Notes: a model not told the origin generated them from the sequence alone. 64,000 nucleotides of DNA from Ferruginibacter sp. (GCF_028288465.1 NZ_JAQBNR010000064.1:1-64000); one strand, 5' to 3'; counted from the first letter of the stretch, positions 36,113 to 45,134 are shown. Program-made: numbers and translations.

Positions 36113-37783
36113 TTATTTTGTAATTTCTGTAATCACTTTTCCTACACAACCGCTGGGCATTTGTATCTGCAGTAATGCCGCCAAAGTTGCAGCAATATCT
36201 GTCATATGGATCTCCCGATTGGTTTTTCCCGGCTGAATATTCCATCCAAAAAATAATAAGGGAATATGAGCATCATAGGGGTTCCATAAACCATGTGTAG
36301 TGCCCTTGCTGCCTCCGTCAAAATAACCGGGTTTAAAAGTAAACTGTATATCGCCGCTTCTTTTTGGATTATAGCCGTTAGCCATCATTTCTTTTTGCGG
36401 CTCCGGTATTGCAGCCAATGCCAGCTTGCTGATCTCAAATACGTTTACGATATAAGGCTTTTGTTGCAAGGTTTTTATAACCATGTTTACAATGGCAGCT
36501 TTATCTTTTCCCTGCTTTTCTATTTCTGCGAAATTTAAATACACCTGGTAATTTTGTACAGATAACACTGCGTTTTTTAAACCCAGGGTTGTTTCAATAG
36601 CCGTATTTATTTCTTTGGCGATTTCCGCATCGCTTACTGCACCACCGGGGATGTTATGCTCAGCTAAAAAGGCCGGTATATGTGCGGCGCCATGATCGGC
36701 TGTTAAAAAAACAAGGTAATTTCCTTTGCCGGCCTTCTGATCAAGATAATCCAGGAAGCTGGCGATATCCTTATCCAGCCGCAAATAGGTATCTTCTGCT
36801 TCAACAGAATTTGGACCGAATGTATGCCCGACATAATCTGTTGAGGAAATACTGACAGTCAAAAAATCCGGAACCGCATTGTTTCCTAATTTCTCATTTT
36901 CAATTGCCAGTTTTGCAAAATCAAAAGTAAAAGTGTTGGCAAAAGGTGTGGTGCGGAAAGAGTTGTATTTGCCCGTTGTGATAGCAGATAATTTGTGCGG
37001 AAACGTAACTGTTGTCTCGCCTGGAATTGCATTTTCATATGGCTCATTATCCGGAGTGCTTAAATCATACTGATCAATTGGCAACAGTGTATTCCAGTCC
37101 TTAGCCATATATGTTCCGGCAAAGTCTTTCGCATTGAAATTATTTACCCAGTCCGGCACCTGTTTCATATAATAGGTGCTGCTGATCCATTTACCACCTT
37201 TATCATCATACCAGTAGGCCGCATTGGCACTGTGTCCTGCAGGCAAAATAGCGCCGCGATCTTTAAGTGCTATACCAATTACTTTGCTTTTAAAATTGTT
37301 GCTTAATCTTAGTTCATCTGTAATAGTTGTTGTCCACAAATTTTCAGGGCTCATTTTGCCGGCATCATCTGGCGCATTACCCACCGTGGTTACAGTTGAA
37401 TCGTCCGTACAGTAAACATTTACATTGCGGGATTTATCATACCAGTTATTACCAACAATGCCGTGCACAGCAGGCACACTACCGGTATAAATGCAGGTAT
37501 GGCCCGGTGCTGTATAGGTTGGCGTATAAGGTATGAGCGTATTGTCACAGCTAAAGCCTTCGCCCATGAGCCGTTTGAAACCATTGGCAGAATACAGTTG
37601 ATTAAAACGATACAAATAATCCCACCGCATCTGGTCGATCACGATACCAACTATTAGTTTAGGTTTGGCTGACTGCTGTTGCGGCGCTAAAGGTTTAGCT
37701 GGCACTTTTTTCCCAGGTTGTGCTGCCCCGCCAGCACCCATAATTAATAATAAACAAACAACAATCAACGATTTTTGGCCCAT
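36113..37783 (-). CDS. PafA-type alkaline phosphatase
   Basis: The 556-residue exported enzyme has a signal peptide (MGQKSLIVVCLLLIMGAGG) and the alkaline phosphatase superfamily fold. Asp50 in VIDQMRWDY is a zinc ligand, the nucleophile is Thr91 in TPTYTAPGHT, and an Asn pair lies in HGIVGNNWYD (112-113). Lys174 and Arg176 in ALKDRGAILPAGH correspond to the Lys/Arg pair that favours phosphate monoesters in PafA of Elizabethkingia. Metal sites SSTDYVGHTFGP and LTADHGA are also present. It should release phosphate from organic monoesters in the periplasm and is typically insensitive to phosphate. It is monocistronic. Confidence 0.9.
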   Translation of the reverse strand: MGQKSLIVVCLLLIMGAGGAAQPGKKVPAKPLAPQQQSAKPKLIVGIVIDQMRWDYLYRFNQLYSANGFKRLMGEGFSCDNTLIPYTPTYTAPGHTCIYTGSVPAVHGIVGNNWYDKSRNVNVYCTDDSTVTTVGNAPDDAGKMSPENLWTTTITDELRLSNNFKSKVIGIALKDRGAILPAGHSANAAYWYDDKGGKWISSTYYMKQVPDWVNNFNAKDFAGTYMAKDWNTLLPIDQYDLSTPDNEPYENAIPGETTVTFPHKLSAITTGKYNSFRTTPFANTFTFDFAKLAIENEKLGNNAVPDFLTVSISSTDYVGHTFGPNSVEAEDTYLRLDKDIASFLDYLDQKAGKGNYLVFLTADHGAAHIPAFLAEHNIPGGAVSDAEIAKEINTAIETTLGLKNAVLSVQNYQVYLNFAEIEKQGKDKAAIVNMVIKTLQQKPYIVNVFEISKLALAAIPEPQKEMMANGYNPKRSGDIQFTFKPGYFDGGSKGTTHGLWNPYDAHIPLLFFGWNIQPGKTNREIHMTDIAATLAALLQIQMPSGCVGKVITEITK

Positions 37784-37943
37784 GCGAGTATTTTTTTCAA
37801 AGATAGTAGAAGCAGGCCAATGCGATTGGCGCCGTTGTTCTGTTAAGCTGGTTTATTTGATGGCAAAAGCCTTAAATTTGCAGCCGGTTAGCCAATTTGA
37901 GATAATACTGTTTCGGATTGAACGCCAATGATGCCCATTGGTA

Positions 37944-37979
37944 TATAGCACAAGAGGGCGACGCAAGGATGTTGCTATA
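37944..37979. repeat. conserved-loop hairpin repeat, copy 2
   Basis: TATAGCA (37944-37950) pairs perfectly with TGCTATA (37973-37979). The loop contains CAAGAGGGCGACGCAAGGAT, which is nearly identical to the core at 3053-3071. The stem sequence differs from that of the other copies. Confidence 0.5.
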
Positions 37980-38024
37980 AAAAAGTGAAGCCAGGACGAA
38001 AACCTTTAAAACTACCGCAATAGT

Positions 38025-39287
38025 ATGGCAGATGTTTTTGAAAAATTAGTAAAAGATGGCGGCCCGATCGGCCAGCATATGGACAGGGCGCATGGTTATT
38101 TTGCCTTCCCGAAATTAGAAGGCGAACTGGGACCAAGAATGCAGTTCAGGGGAAAAGAGATGATTGTGTGGAGTTTGAATAATTACCTCGGCCTGGTAAA
38201 TCACCCGGAAGTAAGAAAGGTTGATGCGGAAGCTGCTGTAAAATATGGTATGGGAAACCCCATGGGTGCCCGTATGATGAGTGGCAATACTGATATGCAC
38301 GATGCATTGGAAAAAGTGATCAGCCAGTTTGTAAAAAGAGAAGATACCATGCTGCTGAACTTCGGTTACCAGGGCATTATGAGTTGCATTGATGCATTGG
38401 TAAACCGCCGTGATGTAATTGTGTATGATGCAGAGGCACATGCCTGTATTGTAGACGGGGTAAGGCTGCACATGGGACACCGCTACGCTTTTAAACACAA
38501 CGATATTGAGGATTGCGAAAAGCAACTGCAACGTGCTACCGAGCTGGCTGCCAAACAGGGTGGCGGTATACTGGTAATTACAGAAGGTGTATTTGGTATG
38601 GATGGAGAACAGGGCATTTTAAAAGAAATTGTTGCATTAAAAGAAAAATACGAATTCAGAATTTTGATTGATGATGCACATGGCTTTGGCTACATGGGCC
38701 CAACAGGGGCCGGTGCAGATGAAGCACAGGGTTGCCAGGATGGCATTGATTTGTATTTTTCGTCCATGGTGAAAAGTTTAGGTAGCCTCGGCGGATTTAT
38801 CTGCGGCCCTAAAGCTGTAATAAAATATTTGCGTTACAATGTGCGCTCACAAATATTTGCAAAGAGTGTTCCGTTATTAGTTGTGGAAGGTATGCTGAAG
38901 CGGATGGATATGATAAAGACCATGCCCGAACTGCGAGAAAAGTTATGGTACAACGTAAACCGTTTACAAAGCGGGTTGAAGGAAAGAGGTTTTGATATTG
39001 GTGATACCAACAGTCCCGTTACACCGATTTACATGAAAGGTGATGTGCCTGAAGCCACGCAAATGGTAATGGACCTCCGGGAGAATTATCATATATTTTG
39101 TTCAATTGTTGTTTACCCGGTTATACCAAAAGGTGATATTATTTACCGCCTGATACCTACCGCCGTTCACACCGATGAAGACATTGAAAAAACACTGGAT
39201 GCATTTGAAGCCACCAAGAAAAAACTGGATGCCGGTAAATATAAGGCCGTAGATATTCCGGATATGGCAGAGAAAGCATCAGCCTAA
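38025..39287 (+). CDS. alpha-oxoamine synthase family PLP enzyme (serine palmitoyltransferase/KBL-like)
   Basis: The 420-residue enzyme condenses an amino acid with an acyl-CoA in this family. It shows WSLNNYLGL, GAR-containing GNPMGARMMSGNTDMH, the stacking His139 in AEAHACIVDG, Asp217 in LIDDAHGFGYMG and the PLP lysine Lys250 in SSMVKSLGSLGGF. The lysine context SSMVKSLG differs from the usual TFSKSLA, so this is not the standard SPT branch. Serine palmitoyltransferase is plausible because many Bacteroidota make sphingolipids, but glycine C-acetyltransferase or 8-amino-7-oxononanoate synthase are alternatives. A 42-residue membrane protein gene follows 136 bases downstream. Confidence 0.82.
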   Translation: MADVFEKLVKDGGPIGQHMDRAHGYFAFPKLEGELGPRMQFRGKEMIVWSLNNYLGLVNHPEVRKVDAEAAVKYGMGNPMGARMMSGNTDMHDALEKVISQFVKREDTMLLNFGYQGIMSCIDALVNRRDVIVYDAEAHACIVDGVRLHMGHRYAFKHNDIEDCEKQLQRATELAAKQGGGILVITEGVFGMDGEQGILKEIVALKEKYEFRILIDDAHGFGYMGPTGAGADEAQGCQDGIDLYFSSMVKSLGSLGGFICGPKAVIKYLRYNVRSQIFAKSVPLLVVEGMLKRMDMIKTMPELREKLWYNVNRLQSGLKERGFDIGDTNSPVTPIYMKGDVPEATQMVMDLRENYHIFCSIVVYPVIPKGDIIYRLIPTAVHTDEDIEKTLDAFEATKKKLDAGKYKAVDIPDMAEKASA

Positions 39288-39423
39288 CATTACAAAGCAG
39301 GTTTACTATAATTTGATATTTTCAATACTTTTTGATTTAATTTGATTGATTGAAACTTCCCATTTTGTACTGAGCTCCGAACAACGTTTTTAACTTTTAT
39401 CATAGTCATTTAATCAATCAATC

Positions 39424-39552
39424 ATGTATCAGAAAGTAGCAAATGTACAGCAGGACAATAAAACCCTGTGGATGGGAGTCGTTATAGTAACCGTATTGGA
39501 AGTGGCATTCTGGTTGCTTTTTTACTGGATACACCTGAAGATAAGAGCCTAA
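39424..39552 (+). CDS. 42-residue single-pass membrane protein
   Basis: A short frame from ATG 39424 to TAA 39550-39552 encodes 42 residues: a polar N-terminal start (MYQKVANVQQDNKTLW), one long transmembrane helix (about residues 17-36, GVVIVTVLEVAFWLLFYWIH) and a basic end (LKIRA). Positive charge after the helix suggests the N-terminus outside and C-terminus inside. It is followed by its own hairpin terminator at 39598, and an upstream run near 39357-39366 (CCATTTTGTA) could be a weak -7 box. No family is recognised; coding is supported by composition, a clean start and the terminator, not by homology. Confidence 0.55.
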   Translation: MYQKVANVQQDNKTLWMGVVIVTVLEVAFWLLFYWIHLKIRA

Positions 39553-39597
39553 CTATTTACCAAATTTTACGGAGCGATATAATTAAACTTATGCGAC

Positions 39598-39635
39598 GGC
39601 ATCATTGGTTAAAGAATGATGCCTTTACTTTTTTT
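39598..39635 (+). terminator. terminator after the 42-residue membrane protein gene
   Basis: GGCATCATT (39598-39606) pairs perfectly with AATGATGCC (39615-39623) over an 8-base loop, followed by a T-rich run including eight consecutive T. Confidence 0.85.
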
Positions 39636-39661
39636 TAAAAAATTATCACCTGCTTAATAAA

Positions 39662-41011
39662 TCATTTTTTGTGCCTTTCTTTATCTTCTTTTGAAGAAGA
39701 AGATAAAGAGCTGATTCTATTTTCTTTTACCGGCGATAATTTTGTAACGGCAACCCTTTGCGATTTATAAATACCCGAATGTCCGCTAAAATAGTAGGCA
39801 GTGAAACAGGCCACGGCGTAGTATATTATATTTTCAGATCCAAACAATTCTATACCCATTAAAGTGCAGGCGAGTGGTGTATTGGTAGCACCTGCAAATA
39901 CGGCAATAAAGCCAAGGCCGGCCATTAGATCAACAGGTGCACCGCTGATGGTTGCGAGCATGTTACCCAGCGTTGCGCCAATAAAAAATAGCGGTGTTAC
40001 TTCGCCACCTTTAAAGCCCATGCCCAGTGTTATGGCCGTCAATAATAATTTCCAGAACCAACTCAGATAGCCTGCTCCGCCTACTTTGAAAGCATTGACA
40101 ATACTGATGCCATCCGGTTTCGGATTGGTAACGCCTAAACCCAGGTAATCAAAAGTGCCAAGCAGGTAACTTATTCCAACAACAAGTACGGCACCTACAA
40201 CCGGTACCAGTAAAGGGTTTGTAATAAACTGCCTGCTTTTATTTTTTATAGCATGGGATAGTGAAGCAAAGCCAAATCCCGCAAAGCCAAACAGAACTCC
40301 CGCAATAATTACCTTACCTAATAAAAAAAGATCGAATGAAATATGGGGGAAAAAAGAATCACTAGTGCTTTTGAAGGCGATGGTATATTGCGTGTGCTGA
40401 ATGCCGCAGGATACACAGGTAATATGTGCGACGATGCCTGCAATTAAACAGGGAATCAATGCGTCATATTTGATGCGGCCGATGTACAATACTTCCAGTG
40501 CAAATACAGCACCTGCTACCGGTGTACCAAACACGGCTGCAAAGCCGGCAGACATACCGCACATCAGGAGAATCTGTTTATCGTATACCGATAATTTAAA
40601 CCAGTCAGCAAACTGCGAAGCCATGCTGCCACCCATTTGTACAGCGGTGCCCTCGCGGCCGGCGGAGCCGCCGAATAAATGCGTAATGATGGTAGTGAAT
40701 AAAATCAGCGGCGTCATGCGGAAAGGAACACCGCCGCCCGGCTCATGTATTTCATCAATAATTAAATTGTTACCTGCATGACTGTTTTTGCCAAACCTGT
40801 TGTAAAGCCAGATAATTAAAATACCTGCAAATGGCAATAAAAAAATAAGCCACAGGTGTTGCCAGCGTAAAACGGTAACAATATCCAGCAGCCATAAAAA
40901 GAAAGCTACCAGTAAACCAATTGATATAGAAACGGGGAGAATAATAAGTGTCCAGCGAAGTAATTGTTTGGCAATGTGTAATTGCGTCGCTGCATATTTT
41001 GTTGTATTCAT
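39662..41011 (-). CDS. CLC-type fluoride/proton antiporter
   Basis: The 449-residue membrane protein has the CLC fold. The first ion-binding motif, GSGIP in chloride CLCs, is GNNLI here (80-84, within AGNNLIIDEIHEP), which I recall as the mark of the CLC-F branch. GREGT follows (118-122) with the gating Glu120, and the third motif is MGFKGGEVTPLF. These proteins export fluoride in exchange for protons. The call is strongly supported by a fluoride aptamer immediately upstream (41051-41107) with a promoter box before it. The C-terminal tail is Ser/Lys rich and cytoplasmic. Annotation as a plain voltage-gated chloride channel would miss this. Confidence 0.85.
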   Translation of the reverse strand: MNTTKYAATQLHIAKQLLRWTLIILPVSISIGLLVAFFLWLLDIVTVLRWQHLWLIFLLPFAGILIIWLYNRFGKNSHAGNNLIIDEIHEPGGGVPFRMTPLILFTTIITHLFGGSAGREGTAVQMGGSMASQFADWFKLSVYDKQILLMCGMSAGFAAVFGTPVAGAVFALEVLYIGRIKYDALIPCLIAGIVAHITCVSCGIQHTQYTIAFKSTSDSFFPHISFDLFLLGKVIIAGVLFGFAGFGFASLSHAIKNKSRQFITNPLLVPVVGAVLVVGISYLLGTFDYLGLGVTNPKPDGISIVNAFKVGGAGYLSWFWKLLLTAITLGMGFKGGEVTPLFFIGATLGNMLATISGAPVDLMAGLGFIAVFAGATNTPLACTLMGIELFGSENIIYYAVACFTAYYFSGHSGIYKSQRVAVTKLSPVKENRISSLSSSSKEDKERHKK

Positions 41012-41050
41012 CCTACAAATAGTTTTCGGGAAATAAAATAATTACCATTT

Positions 41051-41107
41051 GCAGGCGCCATCAGTCTTTGTTGAAATAAGACGGTTAAGTAGGAAGACAC
41101 CATTTCC
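41051..41107 (-). promoter_or_regulatory. fluoride riboswitch (crcB motif)
   Basis: Read on the minus strand, GGAAATGGTGTCTTCC (41107-41092) matches the aptamer's GGnGATGGnGTnCnCC opening. AACCGTC (41086-41080) then stands where the motif has AACCGCC, and GACTGATGGCGCCTGC (41066-41051) matches the GCTGATGGCNCCTNC closing part. GGAA pairs with TTCC, and GAC (41066-41064) pairs with GTC (41082-41080). The leader then runs about 40 bases to the antiporter ATG with no terminator hairpin, so control is probably at ribosome access. Fluoride binding should raise expression. Confidence 0.85.
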
Positions 41108-41117
41108 TTAATAGATC

Positions 41118-41125
41118 CAAAATTA
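41118..41125 (-). promoter_or_regulatory. Bacteroidota -7 box for the riboswitch transcript
   Basis: The minus strand reads TAATTTTG (41125-41118), matching TAnnTTTG. It places the transcript start just before the aptamer, as expected. A TGATTTTAAATCA inverted repeat lies directly upstream (41131-41143). Confidence 0.55.
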
Positions 41126-41246
41126 AGATTTGATTTTAAATCAGGCTTATTTTTTTTGAATGAGTGGGCATCCAACAGTCCGAAACATCTTTGCTTAACA
41201 TATTTTTATCGCCAAATTCTCATAGCTTTATCAAAAATTTTTATTG

Positions 41247-41738
41247 ATGAACCGGATTGTTTTTTACCTTCTTATACTGCTTGTTGGCAACACTGCCAAA
41301 GCTCAGGCACCAAGTATGCAAATGACCGCAAGGCAAACCGGCCTGCCATCATTCAGTATCACCAGAGTGCCCGACAGCAGCAGGTTTGAGAAGGCCAACC
41401 TGCAAAAAAACAAAGCGGTAATTATGATGGTGTTCAGCCCCGACTGCGAGCATTGCCAGCAAAAGATTAAAGAAATTATGGCCAATATCAAATTGTTCAA
41501 AAATGTACAAATTGTAATGGTTTCTAACCTCGGCTATAGCTATGTAAAGAGATTTTACCAGGAGTTTAATGTAGCCAGGTATCCCAATATTACCATGGGT
41601 ATGGATTATCGCTATATGTTAGGCAATTTCTTTACGATTCCCGGTTTGCCTGCGATGTTTTTGTACAATAAAAACGGGCAATTTGTAAAAGCTTTTGACA
41701 GGAATGTGCCGGTACAAAAAATTGCGGCGACTCTATAA
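41247..41738 (+). CDS. exported thioredoxin-like protein
   Basis: The 163-residue protein has a signal peptide (MNRIVFYLLILLVGNTAKAQ) and a thioredoxin fold with the active site CEHC (Cys67-Cys70) in MVFSPDCEHCQQKI. The cis-proline position is in PGLPAMFLYNKNG. It is a reduced, minimal redoxin and probably acts on disulfides in the periplasm, as do DsbE/TlpA relatives. A TTG three bases before this ATG is in frame, but the ATG gives the better signal. It is divergent from the riboswitch-controlled antiporter across a 235-base gap. Confidence 0.85.
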   Translation: MNRIVFYLLILLVGNTAKAQAPSMQMTARQTGLPSFSITRVPDSSRFEKANLQKNKAVIMMVFSPDCEHCQQKIKEIMANIKLFKNVQIVMVSNLGYSYVKRFYQEFNVARYPNITMGMDYRYMLGNFFTIPGLPAMFLYNKNGQFVKAFDRNVPVQKIAATL

Positions 41739-41879
41739 AGTATTCCCATAACATAAGCCCTCAGCTTTCGGGCATCTGTTTAATTTTAAAATTTAATTTG
41801 TCATTTTAAAGTTTTAATGTGGTTGACTCGTCAATCATATAGAACATGCGCTTATTTATCAATTGAAAATAATTACCTG

Positions 41880-42977
41880 ATGTTTTTATTCGCAGCTATT
41901 GTATTTGTGTTTATCAGTGCCGCATATCTTTTTTTACAACAACCAAAATTTGGCAGACGGCCTGCAGGCGAACGCCTGGAGAAAATAAAAAAATCTCCCA
42001 ACTACCGAGACGGGCAATTTCAAAACATAAGCTTCACGCCAGACCTTACGGATGGTGCCAACTTTTTTACTGTATTGAAAGAATTCTTTTTTGATAGAAG
42101 CAAAAGAAGCAAACCTGCTGCCACCCTTCCTTCTAAGAAAATGGATTTATTAAATCTTTCACCGGATGAAAATATATTGGTATGGTTTGGTCACTCCTCT
42201 TATTTTATGCAGTTAGATGGAAAAACGATCCTGGTAGATCCTGTTTTAAGTGGCAGCGCCTCACCTATCCGTTTCACTACCACCAGCTTTAAAGGATCTG
42301 ATGTATATGCACCCGCTGACTTTCCGGAGATTGATTACTTATTTATAACGCATGATCACTGGGACCATCTCGATTACGACACCGTAATAAAATTGAAACC
42401 AAAAATTAAAAAAATTATTACTGGTCTGGGTACTGGTGAGCACCTGCAACGCTGGGGATTTAAAGACGATATTATTATAGAAAAAGATTGGAATGAATTC
42501 ATTGACCTGGAAAATGGATTTACGATAAACACCACGCCAGGCAGACATTTTAGTGGCAGGGGTATGAAAAGAAACCATGCCATCTGGATGAGCTTTGTAC
42601 TAACAACTCCTACGCTTAAAATATTCATTGGCGGAGATTCGGGTTACGACAGTCATTTTAAAACCATTGGCGATAATTTTGGCCCGTTTGATTTGGCTAT
42701 ACTGGAATGCGGTCAGTATAACCGCTATTGGAAACATATACATATGATGCCGGAAGAAGTAGTACAGGCAGCTATTGATTTAAAAACAAAAACATTGCTG
42801 CCTGTCCACTGGGCCAAATTTGCATTGTCTTTACATGCGTGGGATGAACCTATAAAAAGAGTAACTGCCGAAGCTGCCAAAAGAAATGTGCCTTTGGTTA
42901 CTGCCTTCATAGGTGAACCTGTTAACCTCGGAAATCTTTTACCTGCAGCAACCGATTGGTGGGAAAATATTGATTAA
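41880..42977 (+). CDS. MBL-fold metallo-hydrolase (NAPE-PLD/UlaG-like), membrane-anchored
   Basis: The metal site ITHDHWDHLDYD is complete, with the HxHxDH pattern, followed by histidines in GRHFSGRG, a GGDSGYDSHF aspartate motif and the C-terminal LLPVHWAKF. The GHSSYFMQLDGKTILVDP start is typical of the NAPE-PLD-like group of metallo-beta-lactamase-fold enzymes, which act on phosphodiesters or lactones. I prefer ATG 41880, giving 365 residues starting with a membrane anchor (MFLFAAIVFVFISAAYLFL), over the in-frame ATG at 41817, whose extra 21 residues look unlike the family. The substrate is unknown, but a phospholipid-related role is plausible. Confidence 0.82.
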   Translation: MFLFAAIVFVFISAAYLFLQQPKFGRRPAGERLEKIKKSPNYRDGQFQNISFTPDLTDGANFFTVLKEFFFDRSKRSKPAATLPSKKMDLLNLSPDENILVWFGHSSYFMQLDGKTILVDPVLSGSASPIRFTTTSFKGSDVYAPADFPEIDYLFITHDHWDHLDYDTVIKLKPKIKKIITGLGTGEHLQRWGFKDDIIIEKDWNEFIDLENGFTINTTPGRHFSGRGMKRNHAIWMSFVLTTPTLKIFIGGDSGYDSHFKTIGDNFGPFDLAILECGQYNRYWKHIHMMPEEVVQAAIDLKTKTLLPVHWAKFALSLHAWDEPIKRVTAEAAKRNVPLVTAFIGEPVNLGNLLPAATDWWENID

Positions 42978-43127
42978 ATGAAAGCGCCAGACTGCGTTTG
43001 TTACCACAAAGATTCCACTTGCCGGTTAAGTTCCTGCTTTTGATTTGTAAAACCATTGCTTCCCCCTATCCTGTTTTTGCCTACTTTAGCTGAGCAAAAA
43101 AATTACACCATTTTACAAGTCAACTAT

Positions 43128-45098
43128 ATGAAAAAAACGATCGCTCTTTTTGCATGTCTCATTTTTATTGCGACGGCATTTGCCAATATAACCCTGCCCA
43201 AAATATTTGGTGATAATATGGTGTTACAACGCAACAAGCCCATCAACGTTTGGGGATTTGCTGCTACCGGCGAAAAAGTAACTGTATCATTTAACGGACG
43301 AACAAAAAGCACCAAAGCTGGTAAAGATGGCAAGTGGCTGGTTACACTAGCGGCTGAAAAAGAAGGCGGCCCGTTTGAACTGTCAGTGAAAGGGAAAAAT
43401 CAGCTGACTATAAAAAATATTTTAGTCGGTGAAGTATGGATATGCAGCGGGCAAAGTAATATGGAAATGCCCATAGAAGGTTGGGGTAAAATAAATAATT
43501 ACCAGCAGGAAATCAACGATGCAAACTATCCACAAATACGGCAGTTCAAAGTACCCAATACGGTAAGTACTACATTAAAAGACGATGTGGCCGGTGGCGA
43601 CTGGAAGGTATGCCGCCCGGCCACGGCAGGCGATTTTTCTGCTACTGCCTATTTTTTCGCAAGACAATTATACACTCAGTTAAAAGTACCAGTTGGGTTG
43701 ATCAATACTTCCTGGGGTGGTACCATGTCAGAAGCCTGGACAAGCGAAGCTGCATTTGCAAAAAGCGCAGAATTAAAATATGTGGCCGATGCAATGAAAG
43801 GCAGTGATATTGAAACAATGCTGAAGCAACGTGGTGAAAACATGCGGAAAGCGATTCAAAAAGCACAGGGTAATTTTGAAAACAATGCGAATACAACTGA
43901 CTGGAAAAATACAGCGTTTGATGACAGCAAATGGCCATCCATGAAATTACCGGGCTTATGGGAAACACAGGGACTGCCAGACGTTGACGGTACCGTATGG
44001 TTTAGAAAAACCATTACAATTTCAGACGCGGATGCCGGCAAGGCGGCAACGCTAAATCTGGCGATGATTGATGACAATGATGAAACCTTTGTGAATGGTA
44101 TAAAAGTTGGTAGTACCCAGGCTTACAATGCGGTGCGCAAGTATGTAATTGCAGCCGGTATTTTAAAAGCCGGTAAAAACACCATTGCAGTGAAAGTAGG
44201 TGATACCGGCGGCGGAGGAGGAATTTATGGGGCCGCAGGAGATTTGTCTTTAACTATTGACAATAAACCCATGCCACTCGCTGGTGATTGGTTATTCCAG
44301 GTAGCGGCTGTGTCGCAGGCTGCAACTTCAGTTGGCCCGAACGATTATCCCAGCATGTTATTCAACGCCATGTTGTATCCGCTTGTGCAATATGGTATTG
44401 CGGGAGCAATCTGGTACCAGGGTGAAACCAACGCCGGGCGTGCTTACCAGTACCGCACCGCATTTCCATTAATGATCACCGATTGGCGGGAACATTTCAA
44501 ACAGGGTAATTTCCCGTTTTTGTTTGTTCAATTGTCAACCTTCGGTTCCGCTGAAGCTAACAGTACAAAGGGCAGTAACTGGGCAGAGTTAAGAGAGGCA
44601 CAGTCGATGACGCTTAGTCTACCGCACACCGGCATGGCAGTTACAACTGACATTGGCAACCCTGCTGATATACATCCAAAAAATAAACAGGATGTTGGCA
44701 AACGGCTGGCGAGTATTGCGCTGCATGATATTTACCAGCAATCAGGCGAAAGCACTGGCCCAATATTTCAGTCTATGAAAACAGATGGAGGGAAGGCGAC
44801 ACTTTCGTTTACCCATACCGGCAGCGGTTTATTGGTAAAAGATAAATACGGGTATCTGAAAGGATTTGAAATTGCCGGGGCTGACAAACATTTTAAATAT
44901 GCCAAAGCCGTTATTGAAGGCGATAAAGTTATCGTATCTGCTGATGGAATTATAGAACCGCTGGCAGTTCGGTATAACTGGGCCGATGATGCATCAGAAG
45001 GTAACTTGTTTAATAATGAACAATTCCCAGCTGCGCCTTTCCGTACAGACAGCTGGGAAGGTATTACGGTCAAAAATAAGTATGCCATTGGCTTATAA
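43128..45098 (+). CDS. sialate O-acetylesterase, exported
   Basis: The product has 656 residues from ATG 43128, which starts a signal peptide (MKKTIALFACLIFIATAFA); the longer frame upstream lacks one. The SGNH-type esterase core is present: the nucleophile Ser110 in GEVWICSGQSNMEMP, the Gly/Asn region WGGTMSEAW and the catalytic Asp-x-x-His in PADIHPKNKQ. A beta-sandwich insertion (about residues 245-395, with WFRKTITISDADAGKA) splits the catalytic domain, as in many Bacteroidota members. These enzymes remove acetyl groups from sialic acids or plant-polysaccharide substrates. No other glycan-use gene is adjacent. A very strong terminator follows. Confidence 0.9.
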   Translation: MKKTIALFACLIFIATAFANITLPKIFGDNMVLQRNKPINVWGFAATGEKVTVSFNGRTKSTKAGKDGKWLVTLAAEKEGGPFELSVKGKNQLTIKNILVGEVWICSGQSNMEMPIEGWGKINNYQQEINDANYPQIRQFKVPNTVSTTLKDDVAGGDWKVCRPATAGDFSATAYFFARQLYTQLKVPVGLINTSWGGTMSEAWTSEAAFAKSAELKYVADAMKGSDIETMLKQRGENMRKAIQKAQGNFENNANTTDWKNTAFDDSKWPSMKLPGLWETQGLPDVDGTVWFRKTITISDADAGKAATLNLAMIDDNDETFVNGIKVGSTQAYNAVRKYVIAAGILKAGKNTIAVKVGDTGGGGGIYGAAGDLSLTIDNKPMPLAGDWLFQVAAVSQAATSVGPNDYPSMLFNAMLYPLVQYGIAGAIWYQGETNAGRAYQYRTAFPLMITDWREHFKQGNFPFLFVQLSTFGSAEANSTKGSNWAELREAQSMTLSLPHTGMAVTTDIGNPADIHPKNKQDVGKRLASIALHDIYQQSGESTGPIFQSMKTDGGKATLSFTHTGSGLLVKDKYGYLKGFEIAGADKHFKYAKAVIEGDKVIVSADGIIEPLAVRYNWADDASEGNLFNNEQFPAAPFRTDSWEGITVKNKYAIGL

Positions 45099-45134
45099 AA
45101 ATATTTCAGGAGGAATCGGCCAGTGTTTCAGCAT

